A stretch of DNA of 64,000 nt from Tenacibaculum piscium (GCF_021390715.1 NZ_JAJGWT010000002.1:62001-126000); one strand, 5' to 3'; numbered from the stretch's first letter, positions 16,951 through 26,409 are shown. Made by a program: numbers and translations. Notes: generated from the sequence alone by a model not told the origin.

Positions 16951-16978
16951 GATATATAATATATATAATATATATTTG
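16949..16978 (+). promoter_or_regulatory. Promoter of the toxin-antitoxin operon
   Basis: TTG at 16949-16951, 19 bases, then TATATTTG at 16971-16978: a full match to the Bacteroidota promoter pattern. The TTG is formed by the last T residues of the preceding terminator and the next G. The spacer is an alternating AT tract. Confidence 0.8.
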
Positions 16979-16989
16979 CATCTATCATA

Positions 16990-17005
16990 TTTTGTATATA
17001 CAAAA
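16990..17005. promoter_or_regulatory. Perfect 16-bp palindrome, candidate antitoxin operator
   Basis: TTTTGTATATACAAAA is a perfect palindrome located just downstream of the predicted transcription start and ten bases before the antitoxin ATG. This is where an autoregulating antitoxin would bind; the binding is inference. Confidence 0.6.
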
Positions 17006-17014
17006 CATCTCACT

Positions 17015-17263
17015 ATGAAAAAATTAATAGAAATCGATGATACAATTCTTGTAAAACTGAAAGTATTATCTGCTTTTGAAGGATTAAGTGTAAAAGCTTT
17101 GATGGAAAAAGCTATTGAATTGTTTGTCCAAAACAAAGAAAAAGAACAATTAGATGGTTTAACTAATGAGCAAAAAGAAGATTTAGGTCTTTTACTTTTA
17201 ATGCAACAAGCAGATAGAACTAAAATAGTTCCTAGAGAAGACATCTTTAAAATGTTAGAATAA
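17015..17263 (+). CDS. Putative antitoxin of a RelE/ParE-type module
   Basis: An 82-residue protein, MKKLIEIDDTILVKLKVLSAFEGLSVKALMEKAIE, whose first half looks like a ribbon-helix-helix DNA-binding domain (one strand, then two helices). The second half is acidic and helical and would wrap the toxin. It is one base upstream of a RelE/ParE-type toxin, which strongly suggests an antitoxin. I chose the ATG at 17015 because the longer frame from 16949 starts within the terminator and crosses the promoter and the palindrome. The protein probably represses its own promoter through that palindrome. Confidence 0.8.
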   Translation: MKKLIEIDDTILVKLKVLSAFEGLSVKALMEKAIELFVQNKEKEQLDGLTNEQKEDLGLLLLMQQADRTKIVPREDIFKMLE

Positions 17264-17264
17264 A

Positions 17265-17531
17265 ATGAACGTTATTTATCTAGAAAGTTTAAAAAAAGAT
17301 TTGAAAAAAATAAAAGACAAAAAATTATTAAAAAATTTATCCGAAGTTTTTATAAAACTTGAAGATGTTGATGATTTATTAAAAATTTCTAGTGTAAAAA
17401 AACTCTCTGGTCATCCAGATGCTTACAGAATACGAATTGGCGATTATCGCTTAGGAATTTACTATAATGAAAATGAAATATCAATTGTGCGTTTTGTAAA
17501 ACGAAATGATATTTATAAAATTTTCCCATAA
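17265..17531 (+). CDS. RelE/ParE-superfamily toxin
   Basis: An 88-residue basic protein with the RelE/ParE fold pattern: two N-terminal helices (LESLKKDLKKIKDKKLLKNL), then the beta-sheet core KKLSGHPDAYRIRIGDYRLGIYY, and the terminal strand ISIVRFVKRNDIYKIFP. The RIRIGDYRLGI and FVKRNDIYK segments are the standard signature of small type II toxins of this superfamily; most RelE members cut mRNA on the ribosome, while ParE members poison gyrase. Which applies here cannot be decided by eye. It starts one base after the antitoxin stop and is followed by a terminator identical to that before the operon. Confidence 0.88.
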   Translation: MNVIYLESLKKDLKKIKDKKLLKNLSEVFIKLEDVDDLLKISSVKKLSGHPDAYRIRIGDYRLGIYYNENEISIVRFVKRNDIYKIFP

Positions 17532-17532
17532 C

Positions 17533-17571
17533 AAAAAAATCCGAAGTAAATTTTACTTCGGATTTTTTTTT
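17533..17571 (+). terminator. Toxin-antitoxin operon terminator (second copy of the duplicated hairpin)
   Basis: Same 38 bases as at 16913-16950, exactly 620 bases further on, with one extra T in the tail. Confidence 0.92.
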
Positions 17572-17625
17572 GATTATTAAGAAACTATACTCGAAAAAAT
17601 AATATTTATACAGTATTTTTGATTG

Positions 17626-19437
17626 ATGAAAAATATAACACTACTAATTAATATACTGATTTTTAGTCTATTTTGTAATGCAAATTCCTATGCACAACAA
17701 AATGATTTTATGATTGCTGAAAATTATTTCAGAAATAATGACTATCAAAAAGCAATTCCTTTTTATCAAAAACTACACGATAAAAATCCCTATAATACCA
17801 ATTATCTCAAAAAATTAATAACCTGTTATCAAGAAACAAACCAATATCAAATTGCCGAAAATAAGCTAACGAAAATCCTAAAAGAAAAACCAAGATTAAC
17901 CTATATATCCATCATAAAAGGATACAATTTTGAACGTCAAAAAAAAATAAAATTAGCCAATAATCAATATCAAATCGCCCTAAAATCATTAACAAAAAAA
18001 GGACACTACCCAACAACAATCGCACGTCTTTTTAAAGAATATAATAAACTAGATTTGGCTATTTTAACGTATCAAAAAATAATGGAAAAAAATCCGAAAG
18101 CCAATTACGGATTTCAACTTGCTCAAATTTATGGCGAAAAAGGAGAGTTTAGTAAAATGTTCGATTCCTATGTTGATTTAGTCGATAAAAATGACCAATA
18201 TCTAAACAACGTAAAACGATATACCAGTAAATATATTACCGAAAATCCTGAAAATAATACGAATATTTTATTCAAAAAAGCCTTACTCCGAAAAGCAATC
18301 AGCAAGCCTAAAAATAGCTGGAACGACCTATTATCTTGGCTATTTATAAAACAAAAACAATACGAAAAAGCACTCGTGCAACAAAAAGCATTACTCGCTA
18401 GAGATTCAAATTATTTACCCAAAATAAATGAATTAGGAGAAATTGCCCTGCAAAATAACGCTTATCAAACTGCTCAAAAATGTTTTGATATCATCATTGA
18501 AAAATCCAATAATACAAGCGATAAATTCAATGCTATCAATAATAATTTGAAAATAGCAATCAAAATAAAACATCAAAATAAATCCGAAAATAAACACGAG
18601 AATATTAACGAACAATTTCGAACAATTTTCAAAAAATATGGTATCAATAAAAATACAATCGATATTCAAATAACCTTTGCCGATTATCTAACTTTTACCC
18701 AAAATAATCCCGAAAAAGCACTCCTAATCTTAGAAAAAGCCAAAACTTTTGCCAATTCTAAATTTACAAAAGCAATAATCACCCTAAAAATAGCAGACGT
18801 TTTAGTATATCTTGGCAGCTTCAATAACGCCTTAATTTACTTCTCTCAAGTACAAATTAATTTTAAAAATCATCCCATAGGACAACAAGCTCAGTTTAAA
18901 GTTGCTCAAACTTCCTACTTTAAAAATGATTTCAAATGGGCAAAAGCACAACTAAAAGTTTTGAAAGGTTCCGCAACACAATTAATTGCCAATGATGCAG
19001 CTAACTTATTTCTAACAATTTCTGATAATCAACCTAAAGATAGCATTTCTAGTGGCTTAAAAGAATATGCAAAAGCCGATTTATTCGCTTTTCAAAATAA
19101 AAATAAACAAGCAATTACACTTTTAAAAACACTAATCATAAAATATAAAGGACAACCTATTGAAGATGAAGCGTTGTTTAAATTAGCCAATATTTTAACA
19201 AAACAAGAAAAATATCAACAAGCAATTGCAAATTATAACAAAATAATAACACTCGATAAAAATGGAATTTATATTGATGCCGTATATTTTCAAATGGCAG
19301 AATTATATCGAACAAAATTAAATAGCCCTGAAAAGGCAAAAAAATACTATCAAAAGATTATTTTTGACCACGCTTCTAGCATCTATGTAGTTGATGCCAG
19401 AAAATATTTTAGAGAACTGAGAAAAACTCAAATTTAA
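17626..19437 (+). CDS. Exported tetratricopeptide-repeat protein
   Basis: A 603-residue protein with a signal peptide ending near NSYAQQ (residues about 18-24) and TPR-like helical repeats along nearly the whole length (AENYFRNNDYQKAIPFYQKL, KLDLAILTYQKIMEKNP, GSFNNALIYFSQVQ, EKYQQAIANYNKII). The last repeats resemble the BamD/YbgF-type outer-membrane assembly TPRs (AVYFQMAELYRTKL, then DARKYFREL). It is a likely periplasmic scaffold of unknown partner. A TATTTTTG -7-like box ends only five bases before the ATG, which would give an almost leaderless mRNA. The genes DUF4286, rsmA and mgtE follow in the same direction. Confidence 0.82.
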   Translation: MKNITLLINILIFSLFCNANSYAQQNDFMIAENYFRNNDYQKAIPFYQKLHDKNPYNTNYLKKLITCYQETNQYQIAENKLTKILKEKPRLTYISIIKGYNFERQKKIKLANNQYQIALKSLTKKGHYPTTIARLFKEYNKLDLAILTYQKIMEKNPKANYGFQLAQIYGEKGEFSKMFDSYVDLVDKNDQYLNNVKRYTSKYITENPENNTNILFKKALLRKAISKPKNSWNDLLSWLFIKQKQYEKALVQQKALLARDSNYLPKINELGEIALQNNAYQTAQKCFDIIIEKSNNTSDKFNAINNNLKIAIKIKHQNKSENKHENINEQFRTIFKKYGINKNTIDIQITFADYLTFTQNNPEKALLILEKAKTFANSKFTKAIITLKIADVLVYLGSFNNALIYFSQVQINFKNHPIGQQAQFKVAQTSYFKNDFKWAKAQLKVLKGSATQLIANDAANLFLTISDNQPKDSISSGLKEYAKADLFAFQNKNKQAITLLKTLIIKYKGQPIEDEALFKLANILTKQEKYQQAIANYNKIITLDKNGIYIDAVYFQMAELYRTKLNSPEKAKKYYQKIIFDHASSIYVVDARKYFRELRKTQI

Positions 19438-19515
19438 CTTGAAAACAACCATAAATTGCTGAAAATAATCTTAAAAAAATTAATTATAGCAATTGTAATA
19501 ATTACAACAATAATA

Positions 19516-19845
19516 ATGTATATATATAACGTAACCATAAATATTGATGAAAGTGTACACGAACAATGGGTTGTTTGGATAAAAAATCATATTCCTGAAG
19601 TTTTAGCAACAGGACACTTTTTAAGCGCCAAATTAACTCAGGTTTTAGTCGAAGAAGAAATGGGAGGAACAACCTATGCTATTCAATATACCGCCAAAAC
19701 TCGAGAAGATTTAGACGCATATTACGATACTCATGCAGACAGACTTAGAACCGCTAGTTTTAATCAATTTGCCGATAAAGTATTAGCATTTCGTACCGAA
19801 TTACAAGTAATTAATGAATTTTTTCCTACGATAGCTAATAACTAA
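19516..19845 (+). CDS. DUF4286 family protein
   Basis: A 109-residue cytoplasmic protein. The start [21 protein letters not shown] is the normal N-terminus of the family. A longer frame from a TTG at 19456 would add 20 isoleucine-rich residues and is rejected. The family has a ferredoxin-like alpha-beta fold and no known function. In Flavobacteriaceae it is often next to rsmA, as here with only five bases between them, so a link to ribosome maturation is possible but unproven. Confidence 0.85.
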   Translation: MYIYNVTINIDESVHEQWVVWIKNHIPEVLATGHFLSAKLTQVLVEEEMGGTTYAIQYTAKTREDLDAYYDTHADRLRTASFNQFADKVLAFRTELQVINEFFPTIANN

Positions 19846-19850
19846 AAAAT

Positions 19851-20669
19851 ATGACAGTAAGAGCAAAAAAACATCTAGGACAACATTTCTTAACCGATGA
19901 AGATATCGCTAAAAAAATAGCCGATGCATTAATTGGAAAAGACTACGATAATATATTAGAAATTGGTCCTGGAATGGGTGTTTTAACCAAATATTTATTA
20001 GAAAGAGAAACGAAAACGACGGTAATGGAAATCGATTATGATTCGGTTGCCTATTTAAAAGATACTTTTCCGTTAGAACATATTAAATTAGATACGACTA
20101 GCAAAAAATTTGAAATAATTGAAGGCGATTTTTTAAAGAAAAACTTAAAAGACGTTTTTAAAGAAAAACAAGTCGCTATTATCGGTAACTTTCCATATAA
20201 TATTTCTACGCAAATTGTATTCAAAGCCATTGAATATAGAGATTTTGTTCCTGAATTTGCAGGAATGTTTCAAAAAGAAGTCGCCAAAAGAATTGCCGAA
20301 AAACAAGGAAGTAAAGTATATGGAATTATGTCTGTTTTAACACAGGCTTTCTTCGATGTAGAATACTTATTTACCGTACCTCCTACTGTTTTTAATCCAC
20401 CGCCAAAAGTAGATTCGGGTGTTATTCGATTAACCAGAAAAAAAGATTATAGCCTACCTGTTGATGAAAAATTATTTTTTAGAGTCGTAAAAACAGCCTT
20501 TAATCAACGAAGAAAAATGTTGCGCTCTAGCTTAAAATCATTCAATATTTCTGATGCTTTAAAACAAGATCCTATTTTTACCATGCGTCCTGAACAATTA
20601 TCAGTACAAAAATTTATTGAATTGACCGATAAAATAGCAAAAGACAAATCAGATAATCAGATATTATAA
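19851..20669 (+). CDS. rsmA: 16S rRNA dimethyladenosine transferase
   Basis: RsmA (KsgA) dimethylates A1518 and A1519 in the 16S rRNA 3' hairpin, using S-adenosylmethionine, as a late check in small-subunit assembly. The 272-residue protein starts with [11 protein letters not shown], has the SAM-binding [12 protein letters not shown] (about 38-49), the acidic MEIDYDSV, and the catalytic NFPYNIS motif (about 113-119). The C-terminal helical domain includes [12 protein letters not shown] and [12 protein letters not shown]. Length and motifs are complete. Confidence 0.97.
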   Translation: MTVRAKKHLGQHFLTDEDIAKKIADALIGKDYDNILEIGPGMGVLTKYLLERETKTTVMEIDYDSVAYLKDTFPLEHIKLDTTSKKFEIIEGDFLKKNLKDVFKEKQVAIIGNFPYNISTQIVFKAIEYRDFVPEFAGMFQKEVAKRIAEKQGSKVYGIMSVLTQAFFDVEYLFTVPPTVFNPPPKVDSGVIRLTRKKDYSLPVDEKLFFRVVKTAFNQRRKMLRSSLKSFNISDALKQDPIFTMRPEQLSVQKFIELTDKIAKDKSDNQIL

Positions 20670-20706
20670 ATATTTAAATCTCGATTATCGAGTAAAATAG
20701 CAAAAA

Positions 20707-22056
20707 ATGGCATTTGAAATTACTCAAGAACTACTCGAAAATGTAACAAAATACATCGAAAATAAAAATAACAACGCACTTAATGCCTTGTTTAATGAAA
20801 TTCATCACGCTGATATTGCCGAAATATTAGATGAATTACCCTTTGAAGAATCCGTTTATATTATCCGTTTATTAGATAGTGAAACAACATCAGAAGTACT
20901 GATGGATGTTGGTAATGATGTTCGTGAAAAAATATTAGAACAATTAACCGCCAAAGAAATTGCGGAAGAAATTGATGAACTTGATACCGATGATGCTGCC
21001 GATGTAATTTCTGAACTTCCTGACAAAAGGAAGCAAGCAGTAATGCAAGAAATTGAAGACCAAGAACACGCTAAAGAAATTGTAGAACTATTACGTTATG
21101 ATGAAGATTCTGCAGGTGGTTTGATGGCAAAAGAACTCGTAAAAGTTAATGAAAATTGGACAATTACCCGTTGTGAAAAAGAAATGCGTATTCAAGCTGC
21201 AGAAATTACAAGAGTACATTCTATATATGTAATTGATGATGCTGGTAAATTAAAAGGACGCTTATCGTTAAAAGATTTATTAATTGCCGCAACAAAAACA
21301 AAAATTTCGGAAGTATATATTCCAAAAGTAGATTTTGTAAACGTTACAGATAAAGCCGAAGATGTTGCCAATATTATGCGAAAATATGATTTGGAAGCAA
21401 TCCCTGTTGTAGATGAATTAGGTGTTTTAGTAGGACGAATTACCATCGATGATATTGTTGATGTGATGAAAGAAGAGGCTGATAAAGATTATCAATTAGC
21501 TGCAGGGATTACCCAAGATGTAGAGGCTGATGATACTATTTGGGAGCTAACACGTGCACGTTTGCCTTGGCTTTTCCTCGGATTATTAGGAGGCGTTGGT
21601 GCCGCAAGTATTATGGGATTTTTTGAAGATGCCATGGTTGATAATGCCATTTTATTTATGTTTACGCCTTTAATCGCTGCGATGGCGGGGAATGTAGGCG
21701 TACAATCATCAGCAATTATAGTACAAGGTATTGCCAATGATGATGTAAAAGGAAGTATTACCGATAGATTATTAAAAGAAGTTTCCTTAGCCATGGTTAA
21801 TGGTTTGGCGTTAGCTTTTTTACTGTTTTTATTCATTTTTATATCAGAACAAGACATTAAAATTGCAAGTGCTATTTCGATATCACTTTTTGTGGTGATA
21901 ATTGTCGCAGGTTTAATAGGAACTTTTATTCCTTTATTTTTAGATAAACGAGGTATTGACCCTGCCATTGCTACCGGTCCTTTTATTACCACTAGTAATG
22001 ATATTTTTGGGATTTTAATTTACTTCGGAATCGCTAAAATGATTATTGGTTTTTAA
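20707..22056 (+). CDS. mgtE: Magnesium transporter MgtE
   Basis: A 449-residue Mg2+ channel of the inner membrane. Domain order is standard: an N-terminal superhelical domain (1-130, with DELPFEESVYIIRLLD and LDTDDAADVISELP), two CBS domains (about 135-255, with DSAGGLMAKELVKV and VVDELGVLVGRITIDDIVDVM), a linking plug helix, and five membrane helices (about 285-449). The pore segment PLIAAMAGNVGVQSSAI is conserved. Acidic residues in the N and CBS domains sense cytosolic Mg2+ in known MgtE proteins. It is the last gene of this plus-strand group; a second Mg2+ transporter family (CorA) occurs at 59.8-60.9 kb. Confidence 0.95.
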   Translation: MAFEITQELLENVTKYIENKNNNALNALFNEIHHADIAEILDELPFEESVYIIRLLDSETTSEVLMDVGNDVREKILEQLTAKEIAEEIDELDTDDAADVISELPDKRKQAVMQEIEDQEHAKEIVELLRYDEDSAGGLMAKELVKVNENWTITRCEKEMRIQAAEITRVHSIYVIDDAGKLKGRLSLKDLLIAATKTKISEVYIPKVDFVNVTDKAEDVANIMRKYDLEAIPVVDELGVLVGRITIDDIVDVMKEEADKDYQLAAGITQDVEADDTIWELTRARLPWLFLGLLGGVGAASIMGFFEDAMVDNAILFMFTPLIAAMAGNVGVQSSAIIVQGIANDDVKGSITDRLLKEVSLAMVNGLALAFLLFLFIFISEQDIKIASAISISLFVVIIVAGLIGTFIPLFLDKRGIDPAIATGPFITTSNDIFGILIYFGIAKMIIGF

Positions 22057-22065
22057 TTAAAAAAT

Positions 22066-22737
22066 TTAAGCAATTAAGATATTCAATAAGTTATCTATTT
22101 TATCTTTAGGAATAAAACTTTTTAACATCAATGCAGCTCCAAAAACAATTAATAAAACACCCATTCCTCGCTTTATTCTATAAATAACCAGCGCTGTAAG
22201 TTTGTTTTTTAATTGTTTTGCAAGTAGTATTTTCGCCAAATCGGTAAGTGCATAGCCTAAAATAACGGTAGCAAAATACCAAAATAAATACTTCGGATTC
22301 ATATCATACGTAGGACCTATGACGACTATCAATCCTAGCCAAAAAGCCAATACTCCGATATTTATAAAATTTAAAAAAAAGCCTTTTATCAATAATTTTA
22401 GGTAATTATTCGTTGCAGATAACGTTACTTCTGGCACTTGATTTTCTTTTTTATTTTTTTTATCAAAAAATGTAATCAAACCATAAATAACAAGTACAAA
22501 ACCTCCGATAAGAAATAAACGAGGGTCGTCTTTTATTTTTATCAATAAACTTCTACTTCCAAAATAAGCAATTAACATAAAAGAAATATCTCCTAAAATA
22601 ACACCTACATCAAAAGCAATGGCAGCTCTAGCTCCTTTTAAAATACTTGTTTTTAAGAGCATAAAAAATACAGGCCCAATCATAAAGGCCATAAAAACGC
22701 CTACTAAAAAGGCGTTTTTTAAATCGTAAAAATCCAT
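22066..22737 (-). CDS. LysE/RhtB-family exporter
   Basis: A 223-residue membrane protein with six predicted helices. The first helix and loop (FLVGVFMAFMIGPVFFMLLKTSILKGARAAIAFDVGVILGD) carry the family motif around Gly-Pro. Members export amino acids such as lysine, threonine or homoserine lactones; the substrate here is unknown. A lysine-rich cytoplasmic loop (FDKKNKKENQ) separates helices 3 and 4. It converges on mgtE with nine bases between stops and follows the reductase gene at a 33-base distance. Confidence 0.88.
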   Translation of the reverse strand: MDFYDLKNAFLVGVFMAFMIGPVFFMLLKTSILKGARAAIAFDVGVILGDISFMLIAYFGSRSLLIKIKDDPRLFLIGGFVLVIYGLITFFDKKNKKENQVPEVTLSATNNYLKLLIKGFFLNFINIGVLAFWLGLIVVIGPTYDMNPKYLFWYFATVILGYALTDLAKILLAKQLKNKLTALVIYRIKRGMGVLLIVFGAALMLKSFIPKDKIDNLLNILIA

Positions 22738-22770
22738 TATTTCTTTTTAATTCAAGCTAGATAATAGCTC

Positions 22771-23820
22771 TTAAATATCATCAAAATCAAGCACTACTTT
22801 TGGCGTACAAGGATGCGCCACACAAGTTAATACAAAACCTTCTTCTAATTCAGCATCTGATAAAATAGAATTTTTAGACATCACCGCTTTTCCCTGGGTT
22901 ACTTTTGCAATACAACTACTACAAACACCGCCTTGACATGAATATGGCGCATCTAATTTATTGCGCAAAGATGCCGCTAAAAGCGTATCGGTTTTATCCA
23001 TTAAAAAAGTCGTTTCTTCATCATCTAACAACACCGTAATTTCTGATTTTCCATCAGAAGAAGCCACAGGAATTTCTTGTTCGACACTACTTGCTGTAAA
23101 TAGTTCAAAATGAATGCTATCTTTAGCAAAACCATTTTCTAGTAACGTGTCAGAAACTAAATTAATCATTTCCTCAGGACCACAGATATAGGTTGCATCA
23201 AAAGAAATCGCTTTGTGAATATTTTTGATAAAATAATTAACATAACTTGTGTCTATTCGACCAAATTTAGTATCATTTACAACTTCTTTACTAAAGATAT
23301 AATGCAAATTAAATTTCCCTGAATATCTTTGAGATAACGCATTTAATTCCTGATAAAAGATAGTACTTTCTGGTCTTTTATTTCCAAAAATTAAGGTAAA
23401 AGTAGCTGTTGGTTCATTTTCCAATACGGATTTTATCATCGATAAAATAGGCGTAATTCCACTACCCGCCGCAAATCCAAGATAATTTTTATCCGCTGTT
23501 GGCTCTAAAATAAATTTCCCTTCTGGTTCAGAAACTTCTAAAATGGTGTTTTCTGTTAAATCCGTAGTTGCATAGGTTGAAAAAATTCCTTTTTCCACTG
23601 CTTTCACCGCTACTTTTAGTTGATGACTATTCGGAGAAGCACAGATAGAATACGCTCTTCGAACTTCCTGACCGTTTAACGTTGCTTTAATAGTAATATA
23701 TTGTCCTGCGATAAAAGTATAAACTTCTTTTAATTCATCAGGAATTGTAAATAATATAGAAACAGCATCGGCAGTTTCTTTGATGATTTTTTCAATATTT
23801 AATTTATGAAATATAGCCAT
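22771..23820 (-). CDS. PaaE-like ferredoxin-NADP reductase with C-terminal 2Fe-2S domain
   Basis: A 349-residue flavoprotein electron-transfer module. The FAD domain has RRAYSICASP (residues about 54-63), the NAD(P) domain has GFAAGSGITPILSMIKSVL and ends YICGPEEMI, and the C-terminal plant-type ferredoxin holds the CX4CX2C cluster (SCQGGVCSSC) and a later single Cys (VLTCVAHP). This order matches PaaE, the reductase of phenylacetyl-CoA epoxidase, and related oxygenase reductases. No paaABCD genes are nearby, so a general electron donor to some oxygenase or desaturase is more likely than phenylacetate breakdown. Confidence 0.88.
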   Translation of the reverse strand: MAIFHKLNIEKIIKETADAVSILFTIPDELKEVYTFIAGQYITIKATLNGQEVRRAYSICASPNSHQLKVAVKAVEKGIFSTYATTDLTENTILEVSEPEGKFILEPTADKNYLGFAAGSGITPILSMIKSVLENEPTATFTLIFGNKRPESTIFYQELNALSQRYSGKFNLHYIFSKEVVNDTKFGRIDTSYVNYFIKNIHKAISFDATYICGPEEMINLVSDTLLENGFAKDSIHFELFTASSVEQEIPVASSDGKSEITVLLDDEETTFLMDKTDTLLAASLRNKLDAPYSCQGGVCSSCIAKVTQGKAVMSKNSILSDAELEEGFVLTCVAHPCTPKVVLDFDDI

Positions 23821-23920
23821 GTATTGTATAAGTTAGAACTACAAAAATAAGCAATAGTAAGCAAATGATTTGTTAGATTTTAAATTTTATGAGCGCTAAG
23901 AATATTATTTTTTATAAGAA

Positions 23921-24589
23921 TTATTTTCCCGCAACTACAATTACAATTTCTCCTTTAGCAGGTTTTGCGGTATAATACGATAACACTTCTGCTACTGTTC
24001 CTCGTTTGGTTTCTTCGAATAATTTTGTCAATTCTCTAGAAACTGATATCTGTCTGTCTTGTCCAAAATATTCGCCAAAATGAGCTAATGTTTTTAATAA
24101 TTTATGAGGACTTTCATAAAAAATCATGGTTCTATTTTCTTCGGATAAAAGCGTTAAACGGGTTTGTCTTCCTTTTTTGACAGGTAAAAATCCTTCGAAA
24201 ACAAATTTATCATTTGGTAAACCAGAATTTACTAAAGCAGGTACAAAAGCAGTTGCACCAGGCAAACATTCTACCTCAATATTTTGTTGTACACAAGCTC
24301 TTGTTAATAAAAACCCAGGATCAGAAATAGCTGGAGTTCCAGCATCAGAAATTAAAGCACAAGTTTCTCCATTTTTTAATCGATTTAAAACACCATCAAC
24401 AGATTTGTGTTCGTTATGCATATGATGGCTATACATTTGTGTTCCAATTTCAAAATGTTTTAACAATTTTCCACTAGTACGCGTGTCTTCTGCCAAAATA
24501 AAATCGACTTCTTTTAAAATTCTAAGTGCTCTTAAAGTAATATCTTCTAAATTCCCGATGGGAGTTGGTACCAAATACAATTTGCTCAT
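23921..24589 (-). CDS. rsmI: 16S rRNA (cytidine-1402-2'-O)-methyltransferase
   Basis: RsmI 2'-O-methylates C1402 in the decoding centre of 16S rRNA using SAM. The 222-residue protein starts with LYLVPTPIGNLEDITLRAL, and continues with the family blocks ILAEDTRTSGKLLKHF, ALISDAGTPAISDPGF, CLPGATAFVPALVNSGLP and FYESPHKLLKTL. It is shorter than the E. coli protein because the extra C-terminal domain is missing, which is usual in Bacteroidota. It is divergent from dxs, with 41 bases between start codons. Confidence 0.95.
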   Translation of the reverse strand: MSKLYLVPTPIGNLEDITLRALRILKEVDFILAEDTRTSGKLLKHFEIGTQMYSHHMHNEHKSVDGVLNRLKNGETCALISDAGTPAISDPGFLLTRACVQQNIEVECLPGATAFVPALVNSGLPNDKFVFEGFLPVKKGRQTRLTLLSEENRTMIFYESPHKLLKTLAHFGEYFGQDRQISVSRELTKLFEETKRGTVAEVLSYYTAKPAKGEIVIVVAGK

Positions 24590-24630
24590 ACAGCAAAGCT
24601 ACAACAAAGTTTTTATAGTACATTTGCGCT

Positions 24631-26409
24631 ATGCCAAAAAAGCTGTTAAAAAATATTAATTTTCCTTCGGATATAAGGAAATTATCTGCTGATAAACTGC
24701 CATTATTAGCAAAAGAATTGCGCGAATTTATTATTGATATTGTCGCTACAAAAGAAGGTCATTTAGGCGCAAGTTTAGGCGTTGTTGAACTCACAATTGC
24801 CTTGCATTATGTATTTGACACACCAACCGACCAATTAGTTTGGGATGTTGGACATCAGGCCTACGGGCATAAAATTTTAACTGGCAGGAAAGATGTTTTT
24901 CATACCAATCGACAATTAGGCGGTATTTCAGGTTTTCCAAAACGTAGCGAAAGTAATTACGATACTTTTGGCGTTGGGCACTCTTCTACTTCTATTTCAG
25001 CGGCTTTAGGAATGGCAATTGCTTCTAAAATACAAGGAAGTGAAAAACATCATATTGCTATTATTGGCGATGCTTCTATTGCGAGCGGAATGGCTTTTGA
25101 AGCGTTAAATCATGCAGGCGATACGGATGCTAATTTATTAGTAATTTTAAATGATAATGCCATTGGAATTGATCCTTCGGTTGGAGCTTTAAAAGGATAT
25201 TTAACTCGGATAAAAGACAGCAGATTAAGTATTGAGCAACACAATATTTTTGAAGCCTTAAATTTTGAATATTCAGGTCCTATTGATGGGCATAATTTTG
25301 AAGAACTTTTATCAGAATTAAACCGTTTAAAAGAAGTTAAAGGACCTAAATTTTTACACGTAATTACCACCAAAGGAAAAGGATTACTTCAGGCTGAACA
25401 AGACCAAGTAAAATATCATGCTCCTGGTAAATTTGATAAAATTTCAGGCGATGTATTGCCAAAAAAACAAAGTAAATTCACCAAGTTTCAAGATGTTTTT
25501 GGGAAGACATTAATTGAATTGGCGCATCAAAATAAAAAAATTGTAGCCATTACACCTGCAATGCTTTCAGGAAGTTCTTTAAATGAAATGTTAGCCGAAT
25601 TTCCTGAACGTACTTTTGATGTCGGTATTGCCGAACAGCATGCCGTTACTTTGGCTGCAGGAATGGCAACTCAAGGAATTATTCCATTTTGTGCCATTTA
25701 TTCTACTTTTTTACAGCGTTCTTACGATCAAATAATTCATGATGTTGCCTTGCAAAATTTACCTGTTATTTTTTGTATCGACAGAGCTGGTTTGGTTGGG
25801 CAAGATGGTGCAACGCATCACGGAGTTTTCGATTTAGCGTATTTACGCTTAATTCCAAATATGATAATTTTTGCACCTCGTAACGAAATCGAACTTCGAA
25901 ATATCATGTTTACGGCACAATTAGGCTTAAAAAATCCGATTGCAATTCGGTATCCGAGAGGTTTTGGGAACTTAGAAAATTGGCAACTTCCTTTTGAAGA
26001 AATTCAAATAGGAAAAGGTGTTTGTTTAAAGCAAGGGAATAAAATAGCCATATTATCCGTAGGAATAATAGCAAATACTATTTCTGACGCTATAAATCAA
26101 CTAGAAAATAGCAATAGTGTAGCGCATTATGATATGCGTTTTGTAAAACCTTTGGATAAAAAATTATTAGAAACTATTTTTACTAATTTTGATAAAATAA
26201 TCACGCTAGAAGATGGTACAGTAAAAGGTGGTTTTGGCTCTGCTATTTTAGAATATGCATCTGAAAAAAACTACAAAGGAAGTATTGATATTTTAGGGAT
26301 TCCTGATAACTTTATTGACCACGGAACGGTGGAAGAATTGCAATTTTTATTAAAAATTGATTCAAAAAGTATCCAAGAAAAAATTGAAGAATTATTAGAA
26401 CCTGTTTAA
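24631..26409 (+). CDS. dxs: 1-deoxy-D-xylulose-5-phosphate synthase
   Basis: First enzyme of the MEP isoprenoid pathway: a thiamin-diphosphate enzyme that joins pyruvate and glyceraldehyde 3-phosphate. The 592-residue protein shows the transketolase-like domains: GHLGASLGVVELTIALHY, VWDVGHQAYGHKILTGR, the ThDP motif beginning GDASIASGMAFEALNHAG and ending LNDN, then the pyrimidine domain with DVGIAEQHAVTLAAGMA and DRAGLVGQDGATHHG. A TACATTTG -7 box (24619-24626) lies just before the ATG, so the leader would be very short. It is a little shorter than the E. coli enzyme but complete. Confidence 0.95.
   Translation: MPKKLLKNINFPSDIRKLSADKLPLLAKELREFIIDIVATKEGHLGASLGVVELTIALHYVFDTPTDQLVWDVGHQAYGHKILTGRKDVFHTNRQLGGISGFPKRSESNYDTFGVGHSSTSISAALGMAIASKIQGSEKHHIAIIGDASIASGMAFEALNHAGDTDANLLVILNDNAIGIDPSVGALKGYLTRIKDSRLSIEQHNIFEALNFEYSGPIDGHNFEELLSELNRLKEVKGPKFLHVITTKGKGLLQAEQDQVKYHAPGKFDKISGDVLPKKQSKFTKFQDVFGKTLIELAHQNKKIVAITPAMLSGSSLNEMLAEFPERTFDVGIAEQHAVTLAAGMATQGIIPFCAIYSTFLQRSYDQIIHDVALQNLPVIFCIDRAGLVGQDGATHHGVFDLAYLRLIPNMIIFAPRNEIELRNIMFTAQLGLKNPIAIRYPRGFGNLENWQLPFEEIQIGKGVCLKQGNKIAILSVGIIANTISDAINQLENSNSVAHYDMRFVKPLDKKLLETIFTNFDKIITLEDGTVKGGFGSAILEYASEKNYKGSIDILGIPDNFIDHGTVEELQFLLKIDSKSIQEKIEELLEPV

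Noticed and set aside
16949..17014. Longer antitoxin frame
   Set aside because: It starts inside the trpS terminator and runs over the promoter and palindrome; Tyr/Ile/Asn repeats reflect the AT tract only.
21492..21992. Minus-strand frame of 166 codons over mgtE
   Set aside because: Shadow of the MgtE membrane domain; no start context and no family resemblance.
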